Shown: positions 45,195 to 54,848, counted from the first letter of the stretch. The stretch: 64,000 nucleotides of DNA from CAUPWF01 sp964369755 (GCA_964369755.1 CAYJFY010000001.1:1-64000); one strand, 5' to 3'. Made by a program: numbers and translations. Notes: generated by a model from the letters alone, not told the origin.

Positions 45195-46427
45195 CTATAG
45201 TGGATACTTCTCCGTCAATGTTTCTACGATTGCTCTTGCCTTCTCGATATTGTCTTCACTTTCGATCACCAATGCAATTGCCTCCGCAATCAACTCCATA
45301 TCTTCTTCAACCATACCTCTAGTCGTTACCGCTGGAGTTCCTAGACGAACACCGCTTGTTACGAATGGAGAACGTTTTTCATTTGGCACCGTATTCTTGT
45401 TACATGTAATATGTGCACTGTCTAAACGTTTTTCTAACTCTTTTCCTGTAACTTCCAAATCTTCCAAGTTTACTAACATTAGGTGATTATCTGTTCCATC
45501 AGAAACAAGTTTCACACCTCGCTTCATCAATCCTTGGCTCAATGCCGCAGCATTCTTCACGATTTGCTCTTGATATTTCTTGAATTCTGGTTGCAATGCC
45601 TCGTGAAAGCAAACTGCTTTTGCAGCGATTACATGCATAAGTGGTCCACCTTGTAATCCTGGAAAGATTGCCTTATTGAAATTAAATTTATCAGCCGCCT
45701 CTTGATTGCAGAGAATCATTCCACCTCTTGGTCCTCTAAGCGTCTTATGAGTCGTAGTCGTAACCACATCTGCATAAGGGAATGGACTTGGGTGTACTCC
45801 TGCTGCAACTAATCCTGCGATGTGTGCCATATCTACCATTAGATACGCACCAACCTCATCTGCTATCTCTCTAAATTTAGGGAAATCCAATGTTCTTGCA
45901 TAAGCACTCGCTCCAGCCACAATCAATTTTGGCTTCTCTTCGATTGCAATTCTTCTCACTTCATCATAATCGATGAATCCATTATCATTTACTCCATAAG
46001 AAACAAAGTTAAAATACTTACCAGACATATTCACAGGTGATCCATGTGTCAAATGTCCGCCGTGATCTAGACTCATGCCCAATACCTTGTCGCCGAACTC
46101 TAGCATTGCAAAATATACACCGATATTCGCACTTGCTCCTGAATGTGGTTGCACATTGACATAATCACAACCATATAATTCTTTTGCTCTTTGTATCGCA
46201 AAATCTTCTACAACATCTACACATTGACATCCGCCATAATATCTCTTAGCAGGATATCCCTCTGCATATTTATTTGTTAAAACACTCCCTGTAGCCTCTA
46301 ATACTGCTTCACTCACCCAGTTCTCAGATGCAATTAATTCTATGTGAGAATTCTGTCTCTTCATCTCTGCCTGCATTGCCTCTGCTACTGCTGAATCTAC
46401 CTTCGCAACCTTGTCGTATGAATACAT
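45195..46427 (-). CDS. glyA: Serine hydroxymethyltransferase
   Basis: The 410-residue PLP enzyme converts serine and tetrahydrofolate to glycine and methylene-THF. IELIASENWVSEAVLEATGS and YAEGYPAKRYYGGCQCVD are near the start. NVQPHSGASANIGVYFAML and DHGGHLTHGS line the active site. The PLP-binding Lys is in VTTTTHKTLRGPRGGMI. The ATG at 46427, with GGAGG eight bases upstream, gives MYSYDKVAKVDSAV; a longer GTG frame to 46463 lacks a site. Own promoter at 46469-46497. Confidence 0.98.
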   Translation of the reverse strand: MYSYDKVAKVDSAVAEAMQAEMKRQNSHIELIASENWVSEAVLEATGSVLTNKYAEGYPAKRYYGGCQCVDVVEDFAIQRAKELYGCDYVNVQPHSGASANIGVYFAMLEFGDKVLGMSLDHGGHLTHGSPVNMSGKYFNFVSYGVNDNGFIDYDEVRRIAIEEKPKLIVAGASAYARTLDFPKFREIADEVGAYLMVDMAHIAGLVAAGVHPSPFPYADVVTTTTHKTLRGPRGGMILCNQEAADKFNFNKAIFPGLQGGPLMHVIAAKAVCFHEALQPEFKKYQEQIVKNAAALSQGLMKRGVKLVSDGTDNHLMLVNLEDLEVTGKELEKRLDSAHITCNKNTVPNEKRSPFVTSGVRLGTPAVTTRGMVEEDMELIAEAIALVIESEDNIEKARAIVETLTEKYPL

Positions 46428-46468
46428 CTTTGTTTCCTCCATTTGCTTTTGTAATGTTTCCACAGTCT

Positions 46469-46497
46469 ATTATACACATATCACGAAAGTAAATCAA
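46469..46497 (-). promoter_or_regulatory. Promoter of glyA
   Basis: On the minus strand TTGATT (46497-46492), 17 bases and TATAAT (46474-46469) precede glyA. The transcript leader is only about 35 bases, too short for a glycine or THF riboswitch. Confidence 0.85.
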
Positions 46498-46515
46498 TTG
46501 TTACATTTCAATTAC

Positions 46516-47805
46516 TTATTCCGCTGTTTGTAGTGTCATCTGTAATTTTGCTTCTGTATATACTCCTTGCGCGTCTGGAACTTCTACGGTCAATGTAACC
46601 GCTGTTCCCGCACTGTAATATTGTAATTGTTCGATTAAATTATCCATATCCGTTACTGATATACCATCTAATTCTGTAATCACACTTCCTCGAACCATAC
46701 CAGCTGCCTCTGCCGCTCCACCTTCTATGATTTCACGCACATAAACTCCTGCTGGCATTCCATACATTTCCGATGTTTCACTTGTCACACTTACACCTTG
46801 AATCCCAATATATCCACGCTCTGCCTCTGGCACAACTTCTCTGGTAACTTGGTTCATCAAAGTCTGAATTGTTTCAGATGCCTCACTAATCGGAATTGCA
46901 TAACCTGTTCCTTCTATGGCCGTATCACTAGCCTTTGCTGTGTTGATTCCTATCACTTCTCCAGCCGCATTCATCAATGCACCACCACTATTTCCTGGGT
47001 TGATTGCAGCATCTGTTTGTAATAACTGTGCATCAATTCCATCGAGTGTTCGATCTATTGCACTCAAAACACCTGTTGTAACAGATTGTCCATATCCCAA
47101 TGCATTTCCAATTGCAATGAGTGGCTCTCCTACTTGAAGCGCATCCGAATCTCCCAATGTTGCAATCTTGATTCCCTCTCGCATCTCACTGGTCAAATCC
47201 GATTGATCAATCGCTACAATTGCGAGGTCTTTCGCTGCATCTGTCCCCTTGATTTCTCCTTGCACACTCTCTTGGTTTGAGAATGAAATCGTGAGTTCTG
47301 TACTTCCTTCAACCACATGGTTATTCGTTAAAATTAATAACTCTTCCTCATCTTCTGCAATGATGATTCCTGAACCTGCTCCTGGAACCTCATAGAGTTC
47401 TGTTCTTCCGAAAAAGTCCATAACCTCTTGAACTGTCATACTCGAAATGGAAACGATAGATGGCATCGTATTGGTAACAATCTCCGATACATCGGAGGTG
47501 ATTGTTGTTGCTGAATTTGTGAGTACTGCTGTTGTCTCGATCTTATTTGCTTCCGCAACCGGGCTGCCTGTATCGATAGCTTGCATTCCTACATAGCTTA
47601 CTCCTACAAAAGCTCCACCTGCCATACTTCCGAGTAGAATTGCAGCACATCCTGCTGAAACCCATTTTTTGAATCCACCCTTTTTCTTTCGTGATTCTCT
47701 ATTTCTTGGTTCTGGTTCTTGAGGCAAAATGAAATTTGGCTCGTTGACTTCGTGGTTTAGTTGTTGATTTGTTTCCTCATTATTATAGTGATAAAAATTA
47801 TCCAT
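46516..47805 (-). CDS. HtrA/DegP-type serine protease
   Basis: About 429 residues. An Asn/Gln-rich cytoplasmic head is followed by one membrane helix (AILLGSMAGGAFVGVSYVGM). The trypsin-like domain has the triad His in LTNNHVVEGS, Asp in GTDAAKDLAIVAI, and Ser in NPGNSGGALMNAAG. A PDZ domain (YIGIQGVSVTSETSEMYG and GSVITELDGISV) ends it. It degrades or refolds damaged exported proteins. AAAGGAG before the ATG at 47805 decides the start over 47823. Confidence 0.95.
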   Translation of the reverse strand: MDNFYHYNNEETNQQLNHEVNEPNFILPQEPEPRNRESRKKKGGFKKWVSAGCAAILLGSMAGGAFVGVSYVGMQAIDTGSPVAEANKIETTAVLTNSATTITSDVSEIVTNTMPSIVSISSMTVQEVMDFFGRTELYEVPGAGSGIIIAEDEEELLILTNNHVVEGSTELTISFSNQESVQGEIKGTDAAKDLAIVAIDQSDLTSEMREGIKIATLGDSDALQVGEPLIAIGNALGYGQSVTTGVLSAIDRTLDGIDAQLLQTDAAINPGNSGGALMNAAGEVIGINTAKASDTAIEGTGYAIPISEASETIQTLMNQVTREVVPEAERGYIGIQGVSVTSETSEMYGMPAGVYVREIIEGGAAEAAGMVRGSVITELDGISVTDMDNLIEQLQYYSAGTAVTLTVEVPDAQGVYTEAKLQMTLQTAE

Positions 47806-47932
47806 AGTAATTCTCCTTTTCATGAATCCCTTTTTAATTTGTTATTTTATACTGCCATTCTAACGACTAGTTATGATTAAAATGTGAACGAATTCATAAA
47901 AATTTGTGTTTTTATCACTAAACAATTATCTC

Positions 47933-49528
47933 CTAATCAATATAATCTAAATCACTATCTATCTTCTTATCTTTTCTTGAGCGAATACTTCTAACTGAAA
48001 TACGATCACTTTCATCTAATGCATCTTCCCAATTATTCGTATCTTCTCCCGTACCTTGTAAACCTGTATCGATGCTTAGATCCATAGTAGCAAATTCATC
48101 GTTTTGAACTGCTTCCTTTTGAAAGTCGTCATCAAAACCTCCTTCAAAATTGTCATCAAATTCATCTGCTAGGTCGATTTCAATTTCATCTGTGAAATCA
48201 TCATCGTATTCCAACTCATCGTCATACTCATCTGTCACACTCTTACTAATGTTTTTGCCTAAATTCTTTTTATCACGTCTCTCTTCTTTATCTTCATGAT
48301 CTGTATAGACTTCTCTCTCCGAATGAGATTTCTTGTTTCCGTTTGCTGCTGAAACATAGTTTCTCTCTTCTTCGTCTTCATATGCAGCATATAGCTCATC
48401 TAATTCTTTATTTGCTTGACCTAGCTTTACAGCCATAACAATAATAATCACCAATAAAAGTAGTAAAATAGCTGCGATAATTGCTACTAGTATTACAAAA
48501 TACTCTTCTACCATCTTCATGATTCCTGTTGGTTCTTCTACCGATACCGCTTCCTCCGTTGCCGCTCCTTCTGGTGCAACAAACCTTTGGAATGTTCCAT
48601 CTGCATTATCATATTGATAGATCGCTGTTTGTCCCGAACTATTGATTGCATTCAACAAATAATAGTCACTATTCTTTGTGTTTTGCCAAGTTGGAAATTC
48701 TGCTTCACTTACGATCAAAACAGTTTCTTGATATTCTACTGGCAAAGTTGTAGTAATCGGCTCTCTTGTTAAAACAATATATGATGTGTCAGAAATATTC
48801 ATCTGAACATATGGCCAAACTGTATCTGTCTCCACACTATAGCAGAATAGTTTTTCTGCCCCTTGTGCATCCACTAAATTAATCAATGTAACTCCAGAAA
48901 CATCTCCTTGTGCTGCTTGAATCGGTGCTCCCTGGTATTGAATTTCTGTTACAGTATATCCTTCTGGCAACCCCTCGGTTGGAATCGTGGAAGACACACT
49001 ATAATCTAGTCCGTCTACACTTGCCACTAAACCTTCTACTGGTGCACTTGTACCCGCATCCACTCCATCACCAGAAGCTTCAATCTCTGTGCCGCCTTCC
49101 ACATTAATCGTAGAACTTCCTTCTGTTGCTTCAAGCGCTTCTCCTTCTGCTACTGTCGCTTGCACTTGGTTAATGGTTATTTTTGTTTCACCCATCTTCA
49201 AAGCACGAAATGTCAATGTAGTTGTTAATTCGGTTTCACTTCCGTCACCTTGCATCTCGTAGGTCAAGGTTCCTGCTCCTGCTGTCATCCCATCACCACT
49301 AACAAATTCAATCGCTGCATTATCATACGCCAATTCTACGAGTGCACTTTCAATTGCCTCTCCCTCACTTGAGATAACCATATTAATCTCAAACTCTTCT
49401 CCTGCAGGAGTCGATGGTATATCCGTGAAGCTAATTCGTCCTGCTGCTGCGTGAACGATCATAGGTGAAATCATCATCATAAAACAGATGATCACTATGG
49501 AACTGGTAAGTAATTTTTTGATTTTCAT
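47933..49528 (-). CDS. Cohesin-like surface protein with acidic cytoplasmic tail
   Basis: The 531-residue protein has a signal peptide (LLTSSIVIICFMMMISPMIVHA). A cohesin-like beta domain follows (GRISFTDIPSTPAGEEFEIN, ELAYDNAAIEFVSGDG, LTFRALKMGETKITI), then a second unrecognised outer region. A membrane helix lies near residues 345-372. The cytoplasmic tail of about 150 residues is rich in Asp/Glu (YDDELEYDDDFTDEIEIDL). Free-standing cohesin domains occur outside cellulosomes. The tail suggests signalling or scaffolding, but no role is known. The next upstream gene is a small basic membrane protein. Confidence 0.7.
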   Translation of the reverse strand: MKIKKLLTSSIVIICFMMMISPMIVHAAAGRISFTDIPSTPAGEEFEINMVISSEGEAIESALVELAYDNAAIEFVSGDGMTAGAGTLTYEMQGDGSETELTTTLTFRALKMGETKITINQVQATVAEGEALEATEGSSTINVEGGTEIEASGDGVDAGTSAPVEGLVASVDGLDYSVSSTIPTEGLPEGYTVTEIQYQGAPIQAAQGDVSGVTLINLVDAQGAEKLFCYSVETDTVWPYVQMNISDTSYIVLTREPITTTLPVEYQETVLIVSEAEFPTWQNTKNSDYYLLNAINSSGQTAIYQYDNADGTFQRFVAPEGAATEEAVSVEEPTGIMKMVEEYFVILVAIIAAILLLLLVIIIVMAVKLGQANKELDELYAAYEDEEERNYVSAANGNKKSHSEREVYTDHEDKEERRDKKNLGKNISKSVTDEYDDELEYDDDFTDEIEIDLADEFDDNFEGGFDDDFQKEAVQNDEFATMDLSIDTGLQGTGEDTNNWEDALDESDRISVRSIRSRKDKKIDSDLDYID

Positions 49529-49571
49529 AATGTCCTCTTTTCTCTTGTTAGTCTAATTATTAGGTTCAATA

Positions 49572-49784
49572 TTAGTAAAGCGACTCTGCACCTTCTATCA
49601 CAACGCCATCAAAAACACCATTTTGATACATGATATATACAACTACAGCCAATAGGGCTAGTATCGCTAGTTCAAAACAAATAACCAAGGTTCTCTTTCG
49701 ATTTCTAATTCGTTTTTGTCTTTGTCTTTCCATGCGTGGATCGATGTGTCTCTCATGCTTTTTTAATTTTCTATTTGTACTCAT
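49572..49784 (-). CDS. Small basic single-pass membrane protein
   Basis: The 70-residue protein has a strongly basic cytoplasmic head (RKLKKHERHIDPRMERQRQK, then RIRNRKRT). One helix follows (LVICFELAILALLAVVVYIM), then a short outer tail. The head and helix look like the start of LytR-CpsA-Psr proteins without their catalytic domain, but this is weak. It lies 14 bases after the nucleotidyltransferase gene and just before the cohesin-like gene, so it probably belongs to the same operon. Confidence 0.65.
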   Translation of the reverse strand: MSTNRKLKKHERHIDPRMERQRQKRIRNRKRTLVICFELAILALLAVVVYIMYQNGVFDGVVIEGAESLY

Positions 49785-49798
49785 AATTTTAGTCTCAA

Positions 49799-50731
49799 CT
49801 ATTGAAATAAAACTTCGGGATACATTCCACTTTCTACTAACTCCTGTACCGCCTTTACAACGCCTTCTTTATCTTCCTTGTAAGTTACACCAAACCACTT
49901 ATCTGTCGACTGAAGTACACGAACAGAAATTTCATCAGCAGCCAATAGCTCACCAATAATGGTAGGGAGCAAGTATTCTTCCTTTAATTCATCTTCTTCC
50001 AGTGTTCCTAGAAATGTTTCAAATCCCTGTTCTAACACCTTCATAAACTTCGGTGTAAGCCCCCACATATTCATCGACACAGGTGATTGTTCATCAATTG
50101 GAATCAAACCACTCTCTGTATTGCTCACCGCACCAGACTCTGATTGTTCGATATTTCGTGTTTCTACAATCTCTGAGAGATAACCCTGATCATCGACCTT
50201 ACACACCCCTCTTGTCACACCACCGTTTTCACTCAAGGTGTTTTTCAGAATAAATCCGACCATGCTGATATCTAACTTCTCTTCATCATCATGATTCACA
50301 TCATTATTTTGGGTTAATTCGTCATACGCGATTCGATAGGCTTCTGCTCCATAATAATCATCTGCATTGATTACCAAGAAAGGACTCTGAATCAATTCTT
50401 TACAAACTAAAATCGCCTGTCCCGTTCCCCAAGGTTTTTTCCTATCCTTGTATATTTCCTGATATTTTACTGGGATATCATCTAATTCTTGATAGGCGTA
50501 TTCCACATCTATCACCTTAGAAATTCGATTCCCAATGACTTCCTTGAAATCCGCTTCCAAATCCCTACGGATTACAAATATCACCTTATCAAAACCGGCT
50601 CGCATTGCATCGTAAATGGAATAATCCATGATAATTTCTCCACCAGGTCCTACTGGTTCCAACTGCTTAATTCCTCCGCCGAACCTACTTCCAATTCCAG
50701 CAGCCATAATCACTAATGTTGCTTTACTCAT
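49799..50731 (-). CDS. Sugar-nucleotide-type nucleotidyltransferase
   Basis: About 310 residues with an NTP_transferase domain. The nucleotide loop is VIMAAGIGSRFGGGIKQLEP near residue 5; the GxGxR..(P)K pattern is altered to GIGSRFGGGIKQ. GTGQAILVCKELI and VINADDYYGAEA (metal-binding Asp) follow. It resembles sugar-1-phosphate uridylyl- or thymidylyltransferases; the sugar is unknown. The C-terminus is FGVTYKEDKEGVVKAVQELV. AGGGGG before the ATG at 50731 gives MSKATLVIM. A longer GTG frame is rejected. It follows leuA. Confidence 0.85.
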   Translation of the reverse strand: MSKATLVIMAAGIGSRFGGGIKQLEPVGPGGEIIMDYSIYDAMRAGFDKVIFVIRRDLEADFKEVIGNRISKVIDVEYAYQELDDIPVKYQEIYKDRKKPWGTGQAILVCKELIQSPFLVINADDYYGAEAYRIAYDELTQNNDVNHDDEEKLDISMVGFILKNTLSENGGVTRGVCKVDDQGYLSEIVETRNIEQSESGAVSNTESGLIPIDEQSPVSMNMWGLTPKFMKVLEQGFETFLGTLEEDELKEEYLLPTIIGELLAADEISVRVLQSTDKWFGVTYKEDKEGVVKAVQELVESGMYPEVLFQ

Positions 50732-50763
50732 CCTATTTCCCCCTCTTTTCACGTACTGATAAA

Positions 50764-52425
50764 TTAGTTTGAAACCACCAAACGATTTAGAGCGCTAAAT
50801 AACGCACGAATTGATGCCTTTGTAATACTTCCACTGACTCCTACTCCAAAAATCTGTTTCTCATTTTCTAGATTTTTCAATTGAATATATGCTGCCGCTT
50901 TTGCAGCTGAACCTTGACTCAATGAATGCTCCGCATAGTCCAGCAATGATATCTTGAGATTCAATTCTTGCTCTAGACCTTTTTTCACTGCATCTAGAGG
51001 ACCATTTCCTATCGAACTAATCTCTTTTTCTATTCCATTCGCCTTGAACTTTAGTCTTATCTTTGTTTCATTATCTCCAGCATCTTCTGTTCTGACACTC
51101 ACAAATTCATAAGGGGATTTCACATCTAAATAAGTATTTTTGAACTCCTCCATGATTCTAGTTGGGGCAACTTCACCTTGCTTTTCCGCAATCGCTTGGA
51201 TTACATCTGCAAATTCCTTATGCATCTTCTTCGGTAAATTATAACCAAACTCTGTGTCCATAACAAATGCCACTCCACCCTTGCCTGATTGGCTATTGAT
51301 TCGAACAATCGCCTCATATTCTCGGCCCAAATCACTTGGGTCGATTGGAAGATATGGCACTTCCCACCAGGATTGTTTACGCTCTTTCATGGCTTTCACA
51401 CCTTTATTGATAGCATCTTGGTGCGATCCCGAGAATGCAGAAAATACTAGTTTACCTGCATACGGATGGCGCATCGGAACTTCCATCTTACAACATGCTT
51501 CATATACTTCGATGATTTCATTGATATTTTCAATATGTAACTCAGGATTCACCCCTTGAGAAAACATATTGTAAGCAATGGTTAACAAGTCTATATTCCC
51601 CGTTCTCTCCCCATTGCCAAACAAGGTTCCCTCTACACGGTCAGCCCCTGCCATCAATGCTAGTTCAGTCGCTGCTACTCCTGTTCCTCGGTCATTGTGT
51701 GGATGCACACTGATTATCGCACTCTTACGATCCTTTAAGTTCGTACAGATCCACTCAATCTGATCGGCGTACACATTTGGAGTATTCATCTCTACGGTTG
51801 CTGGCAAGTTTAATATAATCGGATTCTCTTCGGTCGCTCCCCATTCTTCTTGCACTGCTTCACACACTTCTAGCGCATACTCAACCTCCGTACCTGTAAA
51901 ACTTTCTGGAGAGTATTCAAGCCTCAAGTTCCCCTCAAAGTTTTTCCCTAATTCTTTAACAAGTCTCGTACCCTCGATTGCAATTGCTTTGATTTCATCT
52001 TTTCCCTTGTTAAAAACAACATCTCGTTGTAGAGTCGAAGTAGAATTATAGATATGCACTATGGCATTTTTCACTCCTTTTAATGCTTCAAATGTTCGTT
52101 CAATCAAATGTTTTCTACACTGAACCAACACCTGAATCGTTACGTCATCTGGAATCATATTCTCTTCTACAAGTACACGCAAGAAATCATATTCTATTTG
52201 TGATGCCGATGGAAATCCAACTTCGATTTCCTTAAATCCTAGTTTCACTAATAATTGGAAGAAGCGAATCTTTTCTTCCACCACCATAGGCTCAATCAAC
52301 GCTTGATTACCATCTCTCAAATCCACACTACACCAAATCGGCGCTTTCTCTATCTGCTTGTTCGGCCATTGTCGCTCAGTATACTCCATCTTGGTAGCCG
52401 TCTTATATCTAGAAAAATTCAACAT
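50764..52425 (-). CDS. leuA: 2-isopropylmalate synthase (type 2, long form)
   Basis: The 553-residue enzyme condenses acetyl-CoA with 2-oxoisovalerate, the first step of leucine synthesis. The DRE-TIM barrel starts WCSVDLRDGNQALIEPM. VHPHNDRGTGVAATELALMA holds metal-binding His. GNGERTGNIDLLTIAYNMFS is also typical. The C-terminal LeuA allosteric domain (IGNGPLDAVKKGLEQ) gives feedback by leucine in relatives. Its N-terminus and length fit the LeuA2 branch (TIGR00970-type). It starts 2 bases after the HPr-like gene. Confidence 0.96.
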   Translation of the reverse strand: MLNFSRYKTATKMEYTERQWPNKQIEKAPIWCSVDLRDGNQALIEPMVVEEKIRFFQLLVKLGFKEIEVGFPSASQIEYDFLRVLVEENMIPDDVTIQVLVQCRKHLIERTFEALKGVKNAIVHIYNSTSTLQRDVVFNKGKDEIKAIAIEGTRLVKELGKNFEGNLRLEYSPESFTGTEVEYALEVCEAVQEEWGATEENPIILNLPATVEMNTPNVYADQIEWICTNLKDRKSAIISVHPHNDRGTGVAATELALMAGADRVEGTLFGNGERTGNIDLLTIAYNMFSQGVNPELHIENINEIIEVYEACCKMEVPMRHPYAGKLVFSAFSGSHQDAINKGVKAMKERKQSWWEVPYLPIDPSDLGREYEAIVRINSQSGKGGVAFVMDTEFGYNLPKKMHKEFADVIQAIAEKQGEVAPTRIMEEFKNTYLDVKSPYEFVSVRTEDAGDNETKIRLKFKANGIEKEISSIGNGPLDAVKKGLEQELNLKISLLDYAEHSLSQGSAAKAAAYIQLKNLENEKQIFGVGVSGSITKASIRALFSALNRLVVSN

Positions 52426-52427
52426 AA

Positions 52428-52691
52428 TTATTCTCCTAATCTGTCTTCTATAATTTTCGTAATACCTGCTGCTGCTTCCTCTTCGTCCTCTCCGTCAAAG
52501 GTAAACAACAGGACATCTCCGCATTTCACACATGCTCCTAATACACTTAGCACACTCTTTGCGTTTGCCTCCACTGTATCGATTTTGAAATGTATTTTTG
52601 ATGCATAAATCATTGCTGTCTTACAAAGTACTCCTGCCGGTCCCAAATCCAATCCAGTAGGATTTACTATTTTTAGTTCTTTTTGTATCAT
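52428..52691 (-). CDS. HPr-like protein with Asp in place of His15
   Basis: The 87-residue protein has the HPr fold pattern (ELKIVNPTGLDLGPAGVL, EANAKSVLSVLGACVKCGDV). The phosphoryl-accepting His15 of HPr is Asp15 and Arg17 is Gly, so it cannot carry phosphate from Enzyme I. Ser46, the HPr kinase target, is kept at exactly position 46 (NAKSVLS). This is the same logic as Bacillus Crh, which has Gln15 and works only in carbon regulation. It lies between cdaR and leuA, an unusual place. Confidence 0.85.
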   Translation of the reverse strand: MIQKELKIVNPTGLDLGPAGVLCKTAMIYASKIHFKIDTVEANAKSVLSVLGACVKCGDVLLFTFDGEDEEEAAAGITKIIEDRLGE

Positions 52692-52701
52692 TTTATTTCT
52701 C

Positions 52702-53937
52702 CTAAGTCTCTATCATTTCTATTTCTACGGTCACTTCCTCAACTAACTCGCATTCGTCAATTGGTGATACGATTATCGGTATTGTATACTTCCCCTCTTC
52801 TTTGATGTCTTTTAGGTCAATACTCAGTCGCACTTCATCTTCTGATAATTGTTCAACCACATCATCTGGACCGGTAAATGTTACAAGAACACTTTCTTGT
52901 AAATATTCCAGGTTTAATTTATCAGGATTGTTCGCTACCTCCAAGGATCCAATCGGAATTTCAAAGCTTTTTGTACCAAACTCATCCATTTGTATCGTAA
53001 CTGCTACATTGTTTGCATTTGGATCTACTAGAGCAATCCCCTCTGGCAAATACTCTGTAATATCTACACTTGTCTCCTTTATCCCTGACATGCCCTCTAC
53101 GTTGATCGCGCCTCCTGGTATCTCTAATGTGGCGGTCTGTTCCAGTATGGAATCTGTACCTGTCACTAACACGGTGCCTGGTTCTGCATCGATATCAACA
53201 ACACGGAATCCTTCCGCCGGAGTACCACTCACATTGAATTTTAGTGAAACTGATTTCGTATTTTGCACTCCCACATCTACATTGATTTCACGATTGCTAA
53301 TGGATAATGTGGTCTGATCGATGATCGCTCCATTCTTATCATACATAATCAGCTCCCCTGCCATTCTAGAGCTAGTATCAACCCCTGCGACGTTGACCTG
53401 TGCAACCACACGGTCAATGATGTTAATGATGGATTCTGGTCCTGAAACAGAGATTGTCTCAGGATAGGTTTTCATTGTCCCTAGCACCTTTTCAGTAGCT
53501 ACTTCTCCTACTGCCACTGGCGTAATCGGGAAATTTTTCTTTTCACTATCTTCAATCCTCACTTCCAAGTTGATTGGCATCGCTGAAAGTGTTACGTTTG
53601 TAGATTCATTGCTATTTAAACTCACCTGAACTGGTAACAAACTTCCCAGCTCAATGTTTTTAAAATCAGCAGTCGCATAGATTTGGTCGCTGGTAATTTC
53701 ACGGAGTACCGAAGTTTTTCCTTCTATCATAACCACTACTGTAGGCTCTCCATTTACAAACTGATACACCTTACCTGTATCTGTAACAGTTGAGACATTT
53801 AACAACTCTACGGGTACTCCAGCTACCGCTTTCGTGGTCACTGGATCTGCAAACTGCATCACGCCCCCCCATAACAGAATGGCAAAAATAATTGCAGATA
53901 TTTTCAGTCCAATATTGTTTAAAATCTTATTTTTCAC
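52702..53937 (-). CDS. cdaR: CdaR (YbbR-domain) regulator of diadenylate cyclase
   Basis: About 411 residues. A short cytoplasmic lead and one membrane helix (LKISAIIFAILLWGGVMQF) are followed by four YbbR repeats outside the membrane. Each has a pattern like the YPETISVSGPESIINIID segment. It binds and modulates CdaA in Firmicutes. The start is probably GTG at 53937, five bases after AGGTGG, giving MKNKILNN. A GTG at 53946 is an alternative. It overlaps the cdaA end. Confidence 0.93.
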   Translation of the reverse strand: MKNKILNNIGLKISAIIFAILLWGGVMQFADPVTTKAVAGVPVELLNVSTVTDTGKVYQFVNGEPTVVVMIEGKTSVLREITSDQIYATADFKNIELGSLLPVQVSLNSNESTNVTLSAMPINLEVRIEDSEKKNFPITPVAVGEVATEKVLGTMKTYPETISVSGPESIINIIDRVVAQVNVAGVDTSSRMAGELIMYDKNGAIIDQTTLSISNREINVDVGVQNTKSVSLKFNVSGTPAEGFRVVDIDAEPGTVLVTGTDSILEQTATLEIPGGAINVEGMSGIKETSVDITEYLPEGIALVDPNANNVAVTIQMDEFGTKSFEIPIGSLEVANNPDKLNLEYLQESVLVTFTGPDDVVEQLSEDEVRLSIDLKDIKEEGKYTIPIIVSPIDECELVEEVTVEIEMIET

Positions 53938-54814
53938 GATTGCCACCTCGCTTTCTAAATGCTTTAGTCAAAAACGAAGCTTTTTTCTCATCTTGCATAT
54001 TGCTTCTCAATCGTTCTAATTTATCTGTCAACTCATTTCCGTCAATATTTCTGTATAATATTCCTTGTTTTGCTACCGATATATTTCCAGTCTCTTCCGA
54101 TACTATAATCACCAGTGCATCACTCACTTCACTCATTCCAACAGCTGCTCGATGTCTTGTCCCTAAGTCTTTGCTCAAGTTCATATTATCGCTCAATGGT
54201 AGATAGCATGTTGCCGATACAATACGGTCTCCTCTCATAATAACTGCCCCATCATGTAGTGGCGTATTATGTTCAAAGATATTAATCAAAATTTGGCTTG
54301 ATACCATACAATCTAGTCGAATACCTGTAGATTCGTATTCTGTTAATTTGACATTGTTTTCAACAACAATCAATGCACCTGTCTTAGCTTTTTTCATCAC
54401 TTCACAGGCCATAACAACTTCCCCAACTGTCTCTACTAAAAAATTGTCGGCATCTTTTTTCTTGTCAAATGGCACAATTTCATTCAATAAATTTCTCTGT
54501 CCTAAGTTCTCCAAGGCTCTTCTAAGCTCTGGCTGAAAAATGACAATCCCTGCAATTGCAAACACACTCATTGACTCACCTACTAAGTACAGAATCATCT
54601 CCATATTTAGTACTGCTGCTACAATCACAAACACGACAATTACTAGAATTCCTCTCAGAAGCATCCATGCTTTCGTATTCAGAATCCATATCACTAATTT
54701 GTATAAGAGCACAGCAATAATCACAATCTCCAACACATCTGTGATCGTGATACTCCGTAGAACTGTGAGATACTGCTCTATGAAAATTTTCAAACTATTT
54801 AAAGCTCTGTCCAC
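53927..54814 (-). CDS. cdaA: Diadenylate cyclase CdaA
   Basis: The 295-residue membrane enzyme makes cyclic di-AMP from two ATP. Three N-terminal helices span residues 20-95. The DAC domain has the metal motif HDGAVIMRGDRIVSATCYLP and the ATP motif DLGTRHRAAVGMSE, both intact, plus the IVVSEETGNISVAKQG segment. It is followed by cdaR, the conserved pair; glmM, often third, is not next to them here. c-di-AMP controls potassium and osmolyte balance. Confidence 0.96.
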   Translation of the reverse strand: MDRALNSLKIFIEQYLTVLRSITITDVLEIVIIAVLLYKLVIWILNTKAWMLLRGILVIVVFVIVAAVLNMEMILYLVGESMSVFAIAGIVIFQPELRRALENLGQRNLLNEIVPFDKKKDADNFLVETVGEVVMACEVMKKAKTGALIVVENNVKLTEYESTGIRLDCMVSSQILINIFEHNTPLHDGAVIMRGDRIVSATCYLPLSDNMNLSKDLGTRHRAAVGMSEVSDALVIIVSEETGNISVAKQGILYRNIDGNELTDKLERLRSNMQDEKKASFLTKAFRKRGGNREK

Positions 54815-54848
54815 GTCATCTTCCCCTTTGCCTTACTTGTATTTCATA

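Noticed and set aside
46428..46470. Possible glycine or THF riboswitch before glyA
   Set aside because: The leader from the promoter to the start codon is only about 35 bases, too short for either.
52802..53317. Plus-strand frame of 171 residues opposite cdaR
   Set aside because: It is a Ser/Thr-rich shadow of cdaR codons with no start signal.
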